From assembly GCA_015178975.1 (NCBI GenBank), contig WHVD01000007.1:1550001-1614000 (forward strand): a stretch of DNA of 64,000 nucleotides, written 5' to 3'. Shown in pieces: positions 44,477-54,546 of the stretch (positions within the stretch are counted from its first letter, which is position 1; every line of letters begins with the position of its first letter). The notes beneath the pieces were generated by a model. That model searched no databases, had not been told where the DNA came from, and saw nothing but the letters and a program-made list of their open reading frames with translations. The stretch comes from Hysterangium stoloniferum. Taxonomy: Eukaryota > Basidiomycota > Agaricomycetes > Hysterangiales > Hysterangiaceae. The translations under genes were made by a program, and so were the position numbers.

Positions 44477-45271
44477 GTGCATGCTATCCAGAGGTGGTCC
44501 ATGAAACTGAACCAACTTATGCTATTAACTCAAATGGACCTAAATATTTTGCAGCAAGTTTCTTTGATGGATGGATAGTCTGGAAGAATTGAGCTTTAAC
44601 AAAAACATGGTCACCAATTTTGAAGTTGGGTGGTGGAATCCAGTTTTTGTCTGCTGAACACTGATATTATTCTTGTGCAGATTTTATCATGGTCTGGAGT
44701 TGCTCTGGAGCTCATGGAGGTCTGTGACAAACTCTTGAGCACAGGCAGAGGTAAGATTCTGTTCTGGGTGTACTGTAATATTTGGATTGTACCCTTTATT
44801 TGCAAAGAACAGGGAAATGCCAGTAGTGACCAAAGGTGCATTGTTGTAAGCAAATTCTGCAAGTGGTAACAAGGATTTCCAATTGTCCTGTTGATAGTTG
44901 CAATATACATGGAGATATTGTTCCAATGTCTGATTGACATGCTCAGTTTGTTCATTGCCTTCTGGGTGTCCAGATGTGAAGTATAATTTCATGTCCAAGG
45001 ATTTCCTAAGAGACCTAAAGAAGTGAGATACAAACTCTGATCCTCAATTAGAAGTTACATGGGATGGGACTCCATGCTTGGAAAATACATTGATGATAAA
45101 AAGTTCCACTAACTGCACAGACCTGATGATGTCATGTGTAAAGATAAAAATACCTTGTTTTGAGAATCTGTCAACAATGACTAGAATGGCAGAAAAGCCT
45201 TCAGAGTCCAGTAGATGTTCAATGAAATCCATAGAGATGGAATTCCATGGGTGTTCCAGTACCAGGAGTTG
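44477..45271 (-). pseudogene. Gypsy integrase core remains
   Basis: Pieces 45286-45044 (WNSISMDFIEHLL, the first catalytic D; VDRFSKQGIFI) and 44998-44687 (FTSGHPEGNEQTEHVNQTLE with the catalytic E region; LPLAEFAYNN), then LAAKYLGPFELIA at about 44540. Order and motifs fit a Ty3 integrase. Stops at about 45043 and 44500 break it. Confidence 0.82.
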
Positions 45272-46054
45272 TGTTACAGAGTGCACATGGAGCTTATCAG
45301 AGGGTTTCCAGAGAAATCCATGGGAAAGCCAGTAGGACTTGGCTTCAGCTTATAGGCTGGACCCTCACAAGATTGTGTCATCCAATTTCAGACAGGTGGA
45401 TGGAAATCCCAGGGAGTCCAGGAGTAGTTGATGGGTTGAGAGGTTGGAGGATAGATAGGTTGGAGCCTGTGGACACCAACAAGGTAATTAGCAGTGTGTT
45501 TCAAAGAGAGGAATAGAGCAGAAAATGTACTGAGATTACTGGGGGAAATATAAGCTCATTTTCTGACTGGATTGTATGTACTGACAGACTATATAGACTG
45601 TGGAATGTATGTTATACCAAATCCAGTAATAATGAAATTCAAACTAGTAATCATGAAACAAGATAAGTAAACACCAAATTAGGTGTTAGGAGTGAAATGG
45701 AATGGGGGCAGAGTCTGAAATGTGACAGATCATTAGACCATAACAGGAATGGGGTGGGAGCAGAGTCTGAAATGTGACAGGTCATTAGACCATAATGGGA
45801 ATGGGGCTCAGTTAGAGAGCTGACGGGTTTTCCAAGTGGAGTCTGGTGACTGATGCATGGGACAGGGTTGAAGATAGACAGGTACGACATGCATGGTCCC
45901 AGCAGGTATTCCAGTGACTGATTCATAAGACAACAAAAGTTGGACATGGGCAGGTTCATCATCTGGGTCCCGGTGGGTGTTCCAGTTAACTGATAACTGG
46001 TGCATGTAGGGTGCAGGTGCATACAGGAGTCTGGCAGGTTTTCTGGCCATAACA
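45272..46054 (-). repeat. Solo LTR, family 2, 783 bp, inside integrase
   Basis: Starts TGTTACAGAG and ends GGCCATAACA, with AGTTG duplicated on both sides (45267-45271, 46055-46059). The module ACTTGGCTTCAGCTTATAGG is at 45338. It divides the zinc-binding and core parts of the integrase. Confidence 0.88.
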
Positions 46055-46688
46055 AGTTGTTTTGGAAGGCCATATGGCTTGTGATGCTGTGAGCATGGAC
46101 AAGTAATGCAAGATTTACAATAGTGCTTAACAAAATCTCGGAGTCTGGGCCAAGTATATTCTCTTCTTATTAATGATAGAGTTTTGTTGAGCCTGAAATG
46201 TCCTGAGAGTGGGTAATCATGGTTGTACCAGACTATTCTTAGGTGGAGGCCATGGAAGTCTGGTACATTGTATATGTGATTGTCAAGTCTATTGAAACCA
46301 TGCTAGTCAAGAGACCACCAGGCTTGGCTGGGGTCCACAGGATTGTCAAGGTCTGCTTTAGTTATCAGATCTAGTGGAATTGCCAATAGAATATCTTGAT
46401 GTAATTTCTCAATATCCATAATGATAATTCCACAGATGATGGGATGGATGAGAAAAGTCATGTGGACTGATGCAGTAAGTGCTGGTTCGTGAAAATGGGT
46501 TTCAAGTTGTGCAGGTTCACCATGGCATAGTTGTTGCTCCCCTCTTTAGGATAGATGTCCCATCATCTAGTCAAAGCATCGGGTTTGCTTCTGAGGTGGC
46601 CAGGTTGAAAATGGATAATCATATTGAAGGCTGATAGGTATTCAGACCAACAGGCTTGCCAGTGGGTCAAAAGTTTTGTGGTTGAAAA
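46055..46688 (-). pseudogene. Gypsy RNase H end and integrase zinc domain
   Basis: The right part reads [19 protein letters not shown] and KPDALTR, the end of RNase H with its tether motif. The left part holds an H2C2 zinc-binding remnant of the integrase (about 46200-46060, with CKSCITC-like spacing). It is separated from the rest of RNase H by the TR-GAG insertion. Confidence 0.72.
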
Positions 46689-48117
46689 TGTTCGATGACA
46701 GCGTAAGGAAAACGGACAAGGTTTATGTACGATGACTAAGCTACTGTAAAGTACGAAATAGCCGAGCGTAAAACGCATCAATGGCTTGCAATACAACGTA
46801 ATCTAACACGCCCACTTTGCAAGTCATTGAAGTGTGCAGTAAGACCATACACACGAAAAACGAGAAATAAACCAGTTTTAACACAAAATATTGTGCCCAC
46901 TCGACGCAAAACCCATCCGAAAATTGACACGAAAAAACCCGCTGCGCCCACTAGATGCAGAATCCGCTCGAAATTTTTGAGAAACCCGCTGCGCCCACTA
47001 GACGCAATATTCGTCTGGTACATTTGGCGTCGAACCGAACCTCAGAGCATCCTCACTCTTAGAACGCGTTCCCCCAACCTCCCAGATTACAAACAAATGC
47101 CGGACCTTGGAGCTCTACCCGCAACTCCTAGTCCACGCGATAATTTCAAGTGCGTAAAATATAAGCACTCCCTGCACTATCAGTGGGGATCTCCTGGTTT
47201 TCGGTAGGTAATCCACTTGAAGACGAAACAACCGGCCTCGGTGCGGGACAAAAATGCGCAATGTGACCTTCGCCGTTGCATCTATAGCAATTCTTCGGCT
47301 GTCGCATATTTGGTGAGTCAACTTTCATTTTCATGGCAATTTGACTCTCATTTTCTTTCCGCCCTTTTAGATGGCTTTCTTCTTCTACCAGCGCCGCGGA
47401 AATTTCTTCGACTGTAAGTGATCCCACATGCTGCATAAGAGCAGTTGCTACCGCACCAAATTCCGGAGCCAAACAATAGATGAGGACATCCGGCACATCC
47501 TCATCACGTAACTCGACTCCAATCGCTCGAAGCTGCGAAGCCAGAGTCAAAATGCCATGGACATATTCCATCACTGGATTTTTGACATCGTGCTGGTACA
47601 TATAGAGCTGGCATTTCAACGAAATCCGATTGGCCCGATTATTTGCCTGATAGATTTTTGCAAGTGCTTGCCATGCCTCTGGTCCAGTGGTGCAATCCCG
47701 AATATACGATTGTTGGCTTGACGCGATTGTCAATCCAATTGCCGTGTAACCATCCTCCGAATGCTTTGCCCAATCCAAATACTCCTTGCTATTCTCATCC
47801 TTAGGTGCCTTTGTTCCACCATTAACAACACTCCATGATCCAGCACGCCGCAAAACCATTGACAGTGAAAACTTCCATTCGTGGTAGTTATCACCCGAGA
47901 GTTTTGGGATACTCGCAAGTAAGGCGTTGATATTAGACATAAGATGATGAGATAGTATTAGTGTGACTTTTAAAGCAACGGGGCGGGGCCCATAACCTGT
48001 TCGATGACAGCGTAAGGAAAACGGACAAGGTTTATGTACGATGACTAAGCTACTGTAAAGTACGAAATAGCCGAGCGTAAAATGCATCAATGGCTTGCAA
48101 TACAATGTAATCTAACA
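46689..48117 (-). mobile_element. TR-GAG-type short LTR retroelement, copy 2 (complete)
   Basis: A 1,429-bp element with 120-bp terminal repeats (46689-46808, 47998-48117) differing by only a couple of bases, and GAAAA duplicated on both sides (46684-46688, 48118-48122). GGTTATGGGCCC follows the 5' LTR on the minus strand. The only gene is gag. CpG sites are well kept and the two LTRs are nearly identical, so it inserted recently into the already decaying Gypsy. Confidence 0.92.
47146..47940 (-). CDS. Copia-type gag of TR-GAG copy 2
   Basis: 264 aa from MSNINALLASIPKLSGDNYH to ..SAYILRT. The frame opens further upstream into the LTR (48105), but the ATG at 47940 is the first after the primer-binding site and matches copy 1. 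It has the Copia gag opening GDNYHEWKFSL, an internal helical body, and an intact zinc knuckle CYRCNGEGHIAHFC (CX2CX4HX4C). It should form particles and package RNA. With no other gene in the element, reverse transcription and integration must come from elsewhere. Confidence 0.85.
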   Translation of the reverse strand: MSNINALLASIPKLSGDNYHEWKFSLSMVLRRAGSWSVVNGGTKAPKDENSKEYLDWAKHSEDGYTAIGLTIASSQQSYIRDCTTGPEAWQALAKIYQANNRANRISLKCQLYMYQHDVKNPVMEYVHGILTLASQLRAIGVELRDEDVPDVLIYCLAPEFGAVATALMQHVGSLTVEEISAALVEEESHLKGRKENESQIAMKMKVDSPNMRQPKNCYRCNGEGHIAHFCPAPRPVVSSSSGLPTENQEIPTDSAGSAYILRT

Positions 48118-49990
48118 GAAAAATATTCCAGGTTCTTGTGATCTGTTACAACATCAATCAGAATTCCCAAGCCCTCCAAATAGTATCACTATGATTTGAA
48201 AGCTGCCAACATCGCTAGGAGTTCCTTGTCATGGACGTCATAATTGAGCTCTGGTCTGGTAAAAGTCCAGGACAGAAAAGCCACGGGGTGGACTTCTCTG
48301 TCAGAGTCCTGGATAGACAGAATAGCTCCAAGTGCATAGTCTGAGGTGTCCATCTCAACAATGAGTGGAATGTCCGGTTTCCAATGTGAAAGGATTGGAG
48401 CTGAAGAAAAAGAATTTTTTAATAGCTTGAAAGCTTTTCAACACTTATCATCAAAATTCCATAGGGCACCCTTGCATGTAAGGTGAGTAAGGGGAAGTGA
48501 TCTCAGAATATCCACAGATAAACTGTCAGTAAAAATTGGCAAAGCTGAGGAAAGATTGTATACCTTTGACTAGTACATTTTTTACCATTTGCAAATTGAC
48601 CATGTATTCTGAGTCTTTGGAGAACTTTGCAGAATTGTTTATCATATGCTGCAGGGTCCTCAGAGTAGATAAGAATGTTGTCCAGATAAACAATGATGCA
48701 TACATCAAGCATGTCAGAGAAAATATCATTAATAAAATGTTGAAAAAATAGATGGAGCATTGGTGAGCCCAAAGGGCATCACCAACCACTCAAAAACCCC
48801 ATAATGGGTTCTGAAAGTGGTTTTCCACCCATCTCCTGCAGCTATCTGGACCAAGTGGTAGGTGTGTTTAAGGTCTATCTTGGTAAAAATCTGGGCATTC
48901 CACAGAGCATTGAGCAGGTGAGATATAGGTGGGAGTGGATACATACATATCCTTTGTGTAACAGCATTGAGTCCTCTGAAATCAACACATAGTCAGAGGA
49001 ATCTGTCATTCTTAACAAATGAAACAAGTGCTCCAAAAGGAGACTTTGAGAGTCAGATAAAACCTATGGACAAATGTTCATCCAGGAAGTCCCAGATTGC
49101 AGAAAGCTCCATGGAGGACAGTGGGTAGATATGTCCAAGGGGTGGCTGGGCACCTTCTTCAAGGTCAATTTTTTAAGTTGTACTCTCTGTGGGGTGGAAG
49201 CTGGTCAGCTTTACAATTACTAAAAACATCCACAAAATTATGGTGTTTCTTGGGAATGCCTTCTAGGTCTGCAATTTGCTCAGATGCTGGAGTTGAAAAA
49301 CAACCAGTTGCTTCATCAACATTTAAGTTAATAGTGAATGCCTGGGATCCATCCATTTTCGTAACTCTGATAAATGCTGCAGGCATTGATAAGGGAAATG
49401 GACAGAGGTGCCATGGGTTCCGGGGAAGCCATGGGTGTTGTATGGATCACAGGGGCCACCAAGCTGCAAGTGCCAGGAAGGCCAGGTTTGCTGGAAAGGC
49501 CATGGATGCTGTGGAGTCCATATCAGATACAGTTATTTCAGGTGCCATGGGTGTCCAGAAAGTTATACTGCTTGATACCCAGTCAATCAACAGATTGTAT
49601 TGGGTAAGTCAGTTATGTCCTAGGACAACCGAGCAACTTGAGTCTAACTGGGTCACATAGAAAGTGACCAACTGAGATGTTCCATATGGGAACCAGATAG
49701 ATAGGTTGCAAGCTTGGTTGATAACCGAATTACTTGTGCCATCAAAAAGTCAGAGTCTGACTGGCTTTATCGGGTAAGTTGACAACAGATTTTTTTTGTG
49801 TGAATTTTGTGTCTAAAAAACAATGATTCAAGCCAGAATCTATGAGTGCTGAGAAAAGTTTGGAATCAAATTAGACATAAGTTTAATAAAAAATGAGTCA
49901 GAGTTCAAAAGATCAGATGCATTAAGACAAGTAAACTCATGAATGCATGGAGTGGTAATGCAACCCCCAACCCATGTGGAGTCCATGGGG
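48118..49990 (-). pseudogene. Gypsy protease, reverse transcriptase and RNase H remains
   Basis: Reverse transcriptase: [51 protein letters not shown], then YLDNILIYS (48686-48660). The second aspartate of the YLDD active site is Asn (codon at 48677-48679), a CpG-type change. RNase H remains are at 48420-48120. The linker HHNFVDVFS is at about 49230. Protease remains lie near 49870-49600. Stops and shifts occur throughout. Confidence 0.83.
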
Positions 49991-49994
49991 TTTC

Positions 49995-50813
49995 TTACTC
50001 TGTTTTTGGATCAGAAGCCAGTTTGTCCTTCAACAGGGATTCTGTGGAGGGCATCTTGGCTACATGACCTTTTGCAGAGTTTGCTTTTGCCAATGGACAT
50101 TCTGGAACTTGATGACTGGGTTTTCCACACAAGAGACAAAGGCTGTTGTCCATACAATGCTGCCTTTCTTGTGGGGTAAGTTTGCCATCAGGTCTGAGCT
50201 TACCTGTAAGGTCAGGTTTTCCGGTTTGTTTGCCAGATTTCTGACCTTTACTGTTGTTGTTGGAAAACTTCTTGTCATTCTTCTGATCAGATTGCATGGG
50301 GTTTTGGTTGCCGGTAGATGGGGTATTGTTGTTGGGTTTGTTTGTCATGGACTTGTTGGCCTTCTCCATGGAGGTCTCATGGGCAACTTCCACTTGACAT
50401 TCCCAATAGTATGCATCCACATTTTGAGCCTTGAGGTGCATATGGGACAATGTTTTGGGTTTGCCATCTTTACCTTTTGAGACTTCATCCTTGAGGTGGG
50501 ATGGCAGGCCAGCATAGAACTGGTGGCAGAGAGCGGGATCACCCCATTGACAATGAGCTGCAAGATTGTTGAATTGGACAATGTAGTCCATGATGTGCTG
50601 GTTGTCCTTCATATGAAGATTGGTGAGGCAATTCTCAGCTTCTCCAGTCAGGTCATACAGACCAAAGTTTGTTTCTAGCTCTTCAACAAACACATTCCAA
50701 TCTTCAAGCCAGGTCAGCTCTTCCTCAGAAAGTCCACTAAAAGCCAGTTTGAACCATTTCAACATGGATCCCAAGAGGTATGAGAGTGTGTAATTGACTT
50801 TTTGGGAGTCCAT
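49995..50813 (-). pseudogene. Gypsy gag (open 272-aa segment)
   Basis: An open frame carrying the retrotransposon gag fold (MLKWFKLAFSGLSEEE, FVEELETNFGLYDLTGEAEN, YIVQFNNLAAHCQWG) and a zinc knuckle CLLCGKPSHQVPEC (CX2CX4HX4C). It would form the particle. The natural N-terminus lies further right (to about 51280) in other frames, so the gene is broken although this segment is open. Confidence 0.82.
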
Positions 50814-51290
50814 GGAGAATGTGGTGCATCAATCATGGAAATTGAAGTGACATTGCATGAGGAAGGTGGAAAGTTTTCTAGAGTTGGAACCTATGAAGGG
50901 TTCTGGAGCATTGACTTTTGACCACAGGGGTTCTGGATCCTTTTTCTTGTCTTCTCCAAGCATGTGATTCATCAATATTTCTAAAGTGATTGCAAACAAC
51001 TGGGAAGTGGGATCTGAAAGCAGTGGTCACTCATTAGATGGGGGATTTTCAACACCTTTGCCCTTGTCAGGGGCCACAGACTCATCCTTGTGCTCAGAAT
51101 TGCCTGGGTTTTCTGGGGATTCTTCGATACAGGCTTCATTTGTGGCATCTGGCTGGTTTGTGAGTGTCTGACTGGTGTACAAATTAAGTGGGGAATGAAG
51201 AGCTCAAGGGTCCAGGTATGTTTTCCTGTATGGGTGCTTTTCTTCTTAGTGGCATATTGAGACAATCTGCAAGTCCAGGTCAGAAAATGC
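50814..51290 (-). pseudogene. Gypsy gag N-terminal region and leader
   Basis: Minus-strand pieces (51265-50981 and neighbours) are charged and proline/serine-rich, as at gag N-termini, but out of frame with the main gag segment. The primer-binding site next to 51290 is not clear. Confidence 0.45.
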
Positions 51291-52052
51291 TGTTAAGGGT
51301 CATGCAGGCTCACAGAGGGTTTCTAGAGAAACTCATGGATATTCTAGTAGGACTTGGCTTCAGCTTACAGGCTGCACCCTCATGAGATCATGGTTTCCAA
51401 CTTCAGACAGGCAGACAGGAAACCCAGGTAGTCCAGATGTAGTTGATAGGTCAATGGGTGATAGGCAATAGGTCAGGAGGTCGGTTGGAAAGCCCACAGG
51501 CTCCAACAAGGTGGATAGTGTTGTGTTTCAGAGATGAGAGATAGAGTGGGATATATGTTAAGTAACTGGGGGAGGACTTAGTTGATTTTCTGCCTGCATT
51601 GTATGTACAAACATTGCTAGGATATATAGACTGTGGAATATACATATGCAATACCAAATCTGGTAGTAATTAAAGATAAAACAAGTAATCATGAAATGAG
51701 ACAAGTAAACACCAAACTAGGTGTTAGGGACAGAACAGAATGGGAGTGGGGTCCAAAACATGACAGGTCATTTGACCATAATGGGAATGGGGCTCCATTA
51801 GAGAGCTGACAGGTTGTTCAGGGAGTCTGGTAAACTGGGACTTGGGACAGGGTCAGATATAGACAGGGTTGACATGTGCAGGTCCCGGTGGGTATTCTGA
51901 TGACTGGTGTATGAGACACAGAGGGTTGGGCATAGACAGGTTTGATGTCCAGGTCCTGGCAGGTTTTCCAGTTGTGAACTTTGACCTGGTGGGTAAGAGT
52001 CAGGTGTATATAGGATAAGGTCCAGAGCCTGGTGGGTTTTCTGGTCCTAACA
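51291..52052 (-). repeat. 5' LTR of the Gypsy element, 762 bp
   Basis: Starts TGTTAAGGGTC and ends TGGTCCTAACA. It is a family-2 relative: ACTTGGCTTCAGCTTACAGG lies at 51352. Collinear with 42184-42701. The 3' flank (CACCA) does not match the other end of the element. Confidence 0.78.
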
Positions 52053-52354
52053 CACCACTAATCCTTTTGAGATGAGTGATAACCATATGAAAATGCTAAT
52101 AGCATCCTTTCAAAAGTGAGTTTGCTGCCTTAGTTAATTCTTCATTATTTTGTGTATTGCCTTCCATGGTTGACCAAAACTGAATAAAGGCCTCCACAAA
52201 GCCATTTGCCTGAGCTTGACTGAAATCAACAACACATGCAAATATTTCACCTGTTAATTAGTGTCCCTGCTTCTGACATTGAGAGGAAATATTTTGAAAC
52301 AGAATTAGAAAGTGTATTTGATAATGATTGGAAGTAGTACCATTAGCTGCTGAG
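52053..52354 (-). pseudogene. MULE-like transposase fragment (C-terminal part)
   Basis: On the minus strand about 52250-52060 reads VDFSQAQANGFVEAF and ELTKAANSLLKGCY, close to the region with the conserved WHFxR-like block of MULE transposases (a D..AQ..GF..A..LLKGC..H pattern). Recognised by eye. Stops are present. Confidence 0.35.
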
Positions 52355-53708
52355 TATTATGACAGTGTCGCAACCCTGTCACAACCTGACAGTCCCCAAT
52401 GATACTATTGTCTGCCTACATTCAAGTTATTGGCCAAGTCATTATATCGGCAACCGTCAGTAAACTGACACTGACATACTGTATACCTTCATGGCAATCA
52501 AACCCCATTTACATCCCTGTCAAGTTATACTCGTACCATCTGGTTATGCTTTGATATGTCCCCTTTTTATTTATGATCCATTCTACTCTATGTTTCACAT
52601 ATGCCCATATATACTTGTAGCTCTTGGACTATTCTCTTTTCTTGTAATTCCATTCTCAGTTAATCACAGCTTCTGATCTTATCGTAACCTTCCAGTTCCT
52701 AGTCAAGTTTATTTGTCACTAATTGGACATTCCTGCTCTTACCTTAGTTAGTATTTCAAGACGCTGATAACTAGTACTTACATTTAACTGTAATGGAGGA
52801 TGGTCACACTTTATTGAATATACAAAATTTTACTGAATAATCCTCATATTTTCTAAGTGAGTCTATTCCTTCTGGCCATGACAACTTATTCTATGAGTTT
52901 ATATTTAATTACCTGAAATTTCATCTTTAAAATATGCATGCCTTTTTAAAATACACACAAATGACATAGTTACACAAGATTATTTGGGTTAACCTAGATC
53001 ATTTGGGTTAAACAAGATTATTTGGGTTATGACTTAATCTTTGGGTTATGACTTAATCTTTGGGTTATGATGTATTCTCTTGTATACAAGCAAACTTTCA
53101 AATATATTTCATATAATTTAAATTTAGTTGGTTTAGAGAGTTAACCAGAACTATCTGGGGTACCAATCCCCATTGTGCAATTTATTCCAAAAGAATAATC
53201 TACAGATGATTGTTTGACTAAATTTTGTCAGATATAGGATAAATATTAATATTTTTGCATTCTTCAGAGTGATACCTAATCAACTGAATTTGATTAAATA
53301 TTAATTTTACAACAAACAATATAAATATATATGTATACTTTAGTGGATAAATAATTTTTAAAGTTTTGGGTTATCCTCCAATGTAGCTACAAAGCAATCA
53401 GAATATCGACTCAGAACACTTATATATGTACATCTCTCATAGTCTTGCTCTAAATATCCTGCTCTTCACCTCTGCTTGCACTCACTCACTCTCAGTCTCC
53501 GACCCTTCAACCCAACCCTCAACTTATCCTTCTGCTTCCAATTGGTGACTTACAAAGAGGATTATTTGACAGGACTAGTTTTCTGCCCACCCGAAATTTA
53601 AGGACACCTGACAGTAACTTGCGAGAGTGCAGCATATAAGCTAAAGCCAAGTCCTTCCGCTCAGTCCTCATCAGTCTACCAACATCAGTCAGTTTTCTGT
53701 TCTTAACA
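52355..53708 (+). repeat. Solo LTR, family 1, with nested TIR insertion
   Basis: Ends correspond to family 1 (TATTATGACAGTGTCGC at the start, TTCTTAACA at the end); CTGAG is duplicated on both sides (52350-52354, 53709-53713). Removing the insertion 52795-53379 leaves about 766 bp. The promoter module CATATAAGCTAAAGCCAAGTCC is at about 53631. Confidence 0.85.
52795..53379. mobile_element. 585-bp AT-rich TIR element with TTTGGGTTA repeats
   Basis: Starts GGAGGAT and ends ATCCTCC, flanked by AAT (52792-52794, 53380-53382). The sister LTR at 54547 has an uninterrupted TGTAATGTAGC. At 52980-53075 a run of five spaced TTTGGGTTA motifs occurs, the last three as a tandem of about 19 bp. There is no coding capacity. 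A MITE-like element of unknown superfamily. Confidence 0.6.
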
Positions 53709-54546
53709 CTGAGAAGAGAACTGGAATCCAACAACAAAGATGTTGAGAATATACAGAGAATACTATAAGCACCTAATCACTCACTCTCCAATAGCCATGT
53801 GTAGCATCAGAGCCAAATCCATGGACAGCATCATACTGAACAACATCTAGCATTATTTGTAGCTCCCTCCAAGAAGTTTGAAGTACAAGGATTGTAGTTA
53901 GTCCAACCTCGATATAATGTAAAAAACCAGGATCATGAAATCCAAACTTAGCAAGCTGTTCCAATGCTGATTCTGCAGTCCCTCCAATAATCTTATTTCC
54001 CTTGTGAACAATTTTCTTCTCATCCCAAACTTGATCAACATTTAATAGAACTAGGGATATCTCTGTGACAGATTTACTTAGACCAGAAACTCTAGGAATA
54101 CTAGCAGCTAATTATAGTGAGCCATTTTGGGATGTTCCTGAAATATTCTGTGGAGCTGAGATTGTTCATTGGCAAGAATATGGAGTCTATGACTGGGTCA
54201 TTGGTGAAGTTGTGTTCCACCATTGTGATACATAATGAATACATAAGTGTGAACAATATATTGCATGGTCCATGATGTAAATTTCATCCAGTCACAACCA
54301 CAGTTTGATTGCTTTTGAATACCAGCATCTCTGGTCTGAGGTCAAATGACAATATCACAATCAGGATTTTTATGCTTTCCATCACCTAAAGTTGGAGAAC
54401 TTATATCCTGGTGTTTATCCCCACCTGGTTGCCCATGAACAGATAACTTATTGAGTGCTTCATATCCAGAATGTGTAAACTGATATGACCATTCATTATC
54501 AGGCTATCCATCCCAGTCTTGAACTTTTCTATGCTTAATTGTAGAG
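53709..54546 (-). pseudogene. MULE-like transposase relic, middle part
   Basis: A minus-strand frame 53964-53773 with HKGNKIIGG just upstream reads LAKFGFHDPGFLHYIEVGL and TSWRELQIMLDVVQYDAVHG. Further right, pieces read EYFRNIPKWLT and EALNKLSVHGQPG. The family is uncertain; collinearity across the two LTRs suggests one gene from about 56380 to 52053. Confidence 0.3.

Larger units (their letters stand above)
42184..52052 (-). mobile_element. Chromodomain Ty3/Gypsy element, interrupted by three insertions
   Basis: Order on the minus strand: 5' LTR 51291-52052, gag about 51280-49995, protease about 49900-49600, reverse transcriptase 49400-48503, RNase H 48450-46563 (split), integrase 46240-44590 (split), chromodomain 44211-43860, and a truncated 3' LTR 42701-42184. 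Insertions are a 265-bp LTR-like block (44212-44476), a family-2 LTR (45272-46054) and a TR-GAG element (46689-48117). The outer flanks do not match, so the ends have been rearranged. Frames are broken throughout. Confidence 0.82.

Noticed and set aside
52980..53075. Interstitial telomere sequence from the TTTGGGTTA repeats.
   Set aside because: The usual basidiomycete telomere is TTAGGG in tandem. Here the motifs are spaced, the true repeat is about 19 bp, and they lie inside a TIR element.
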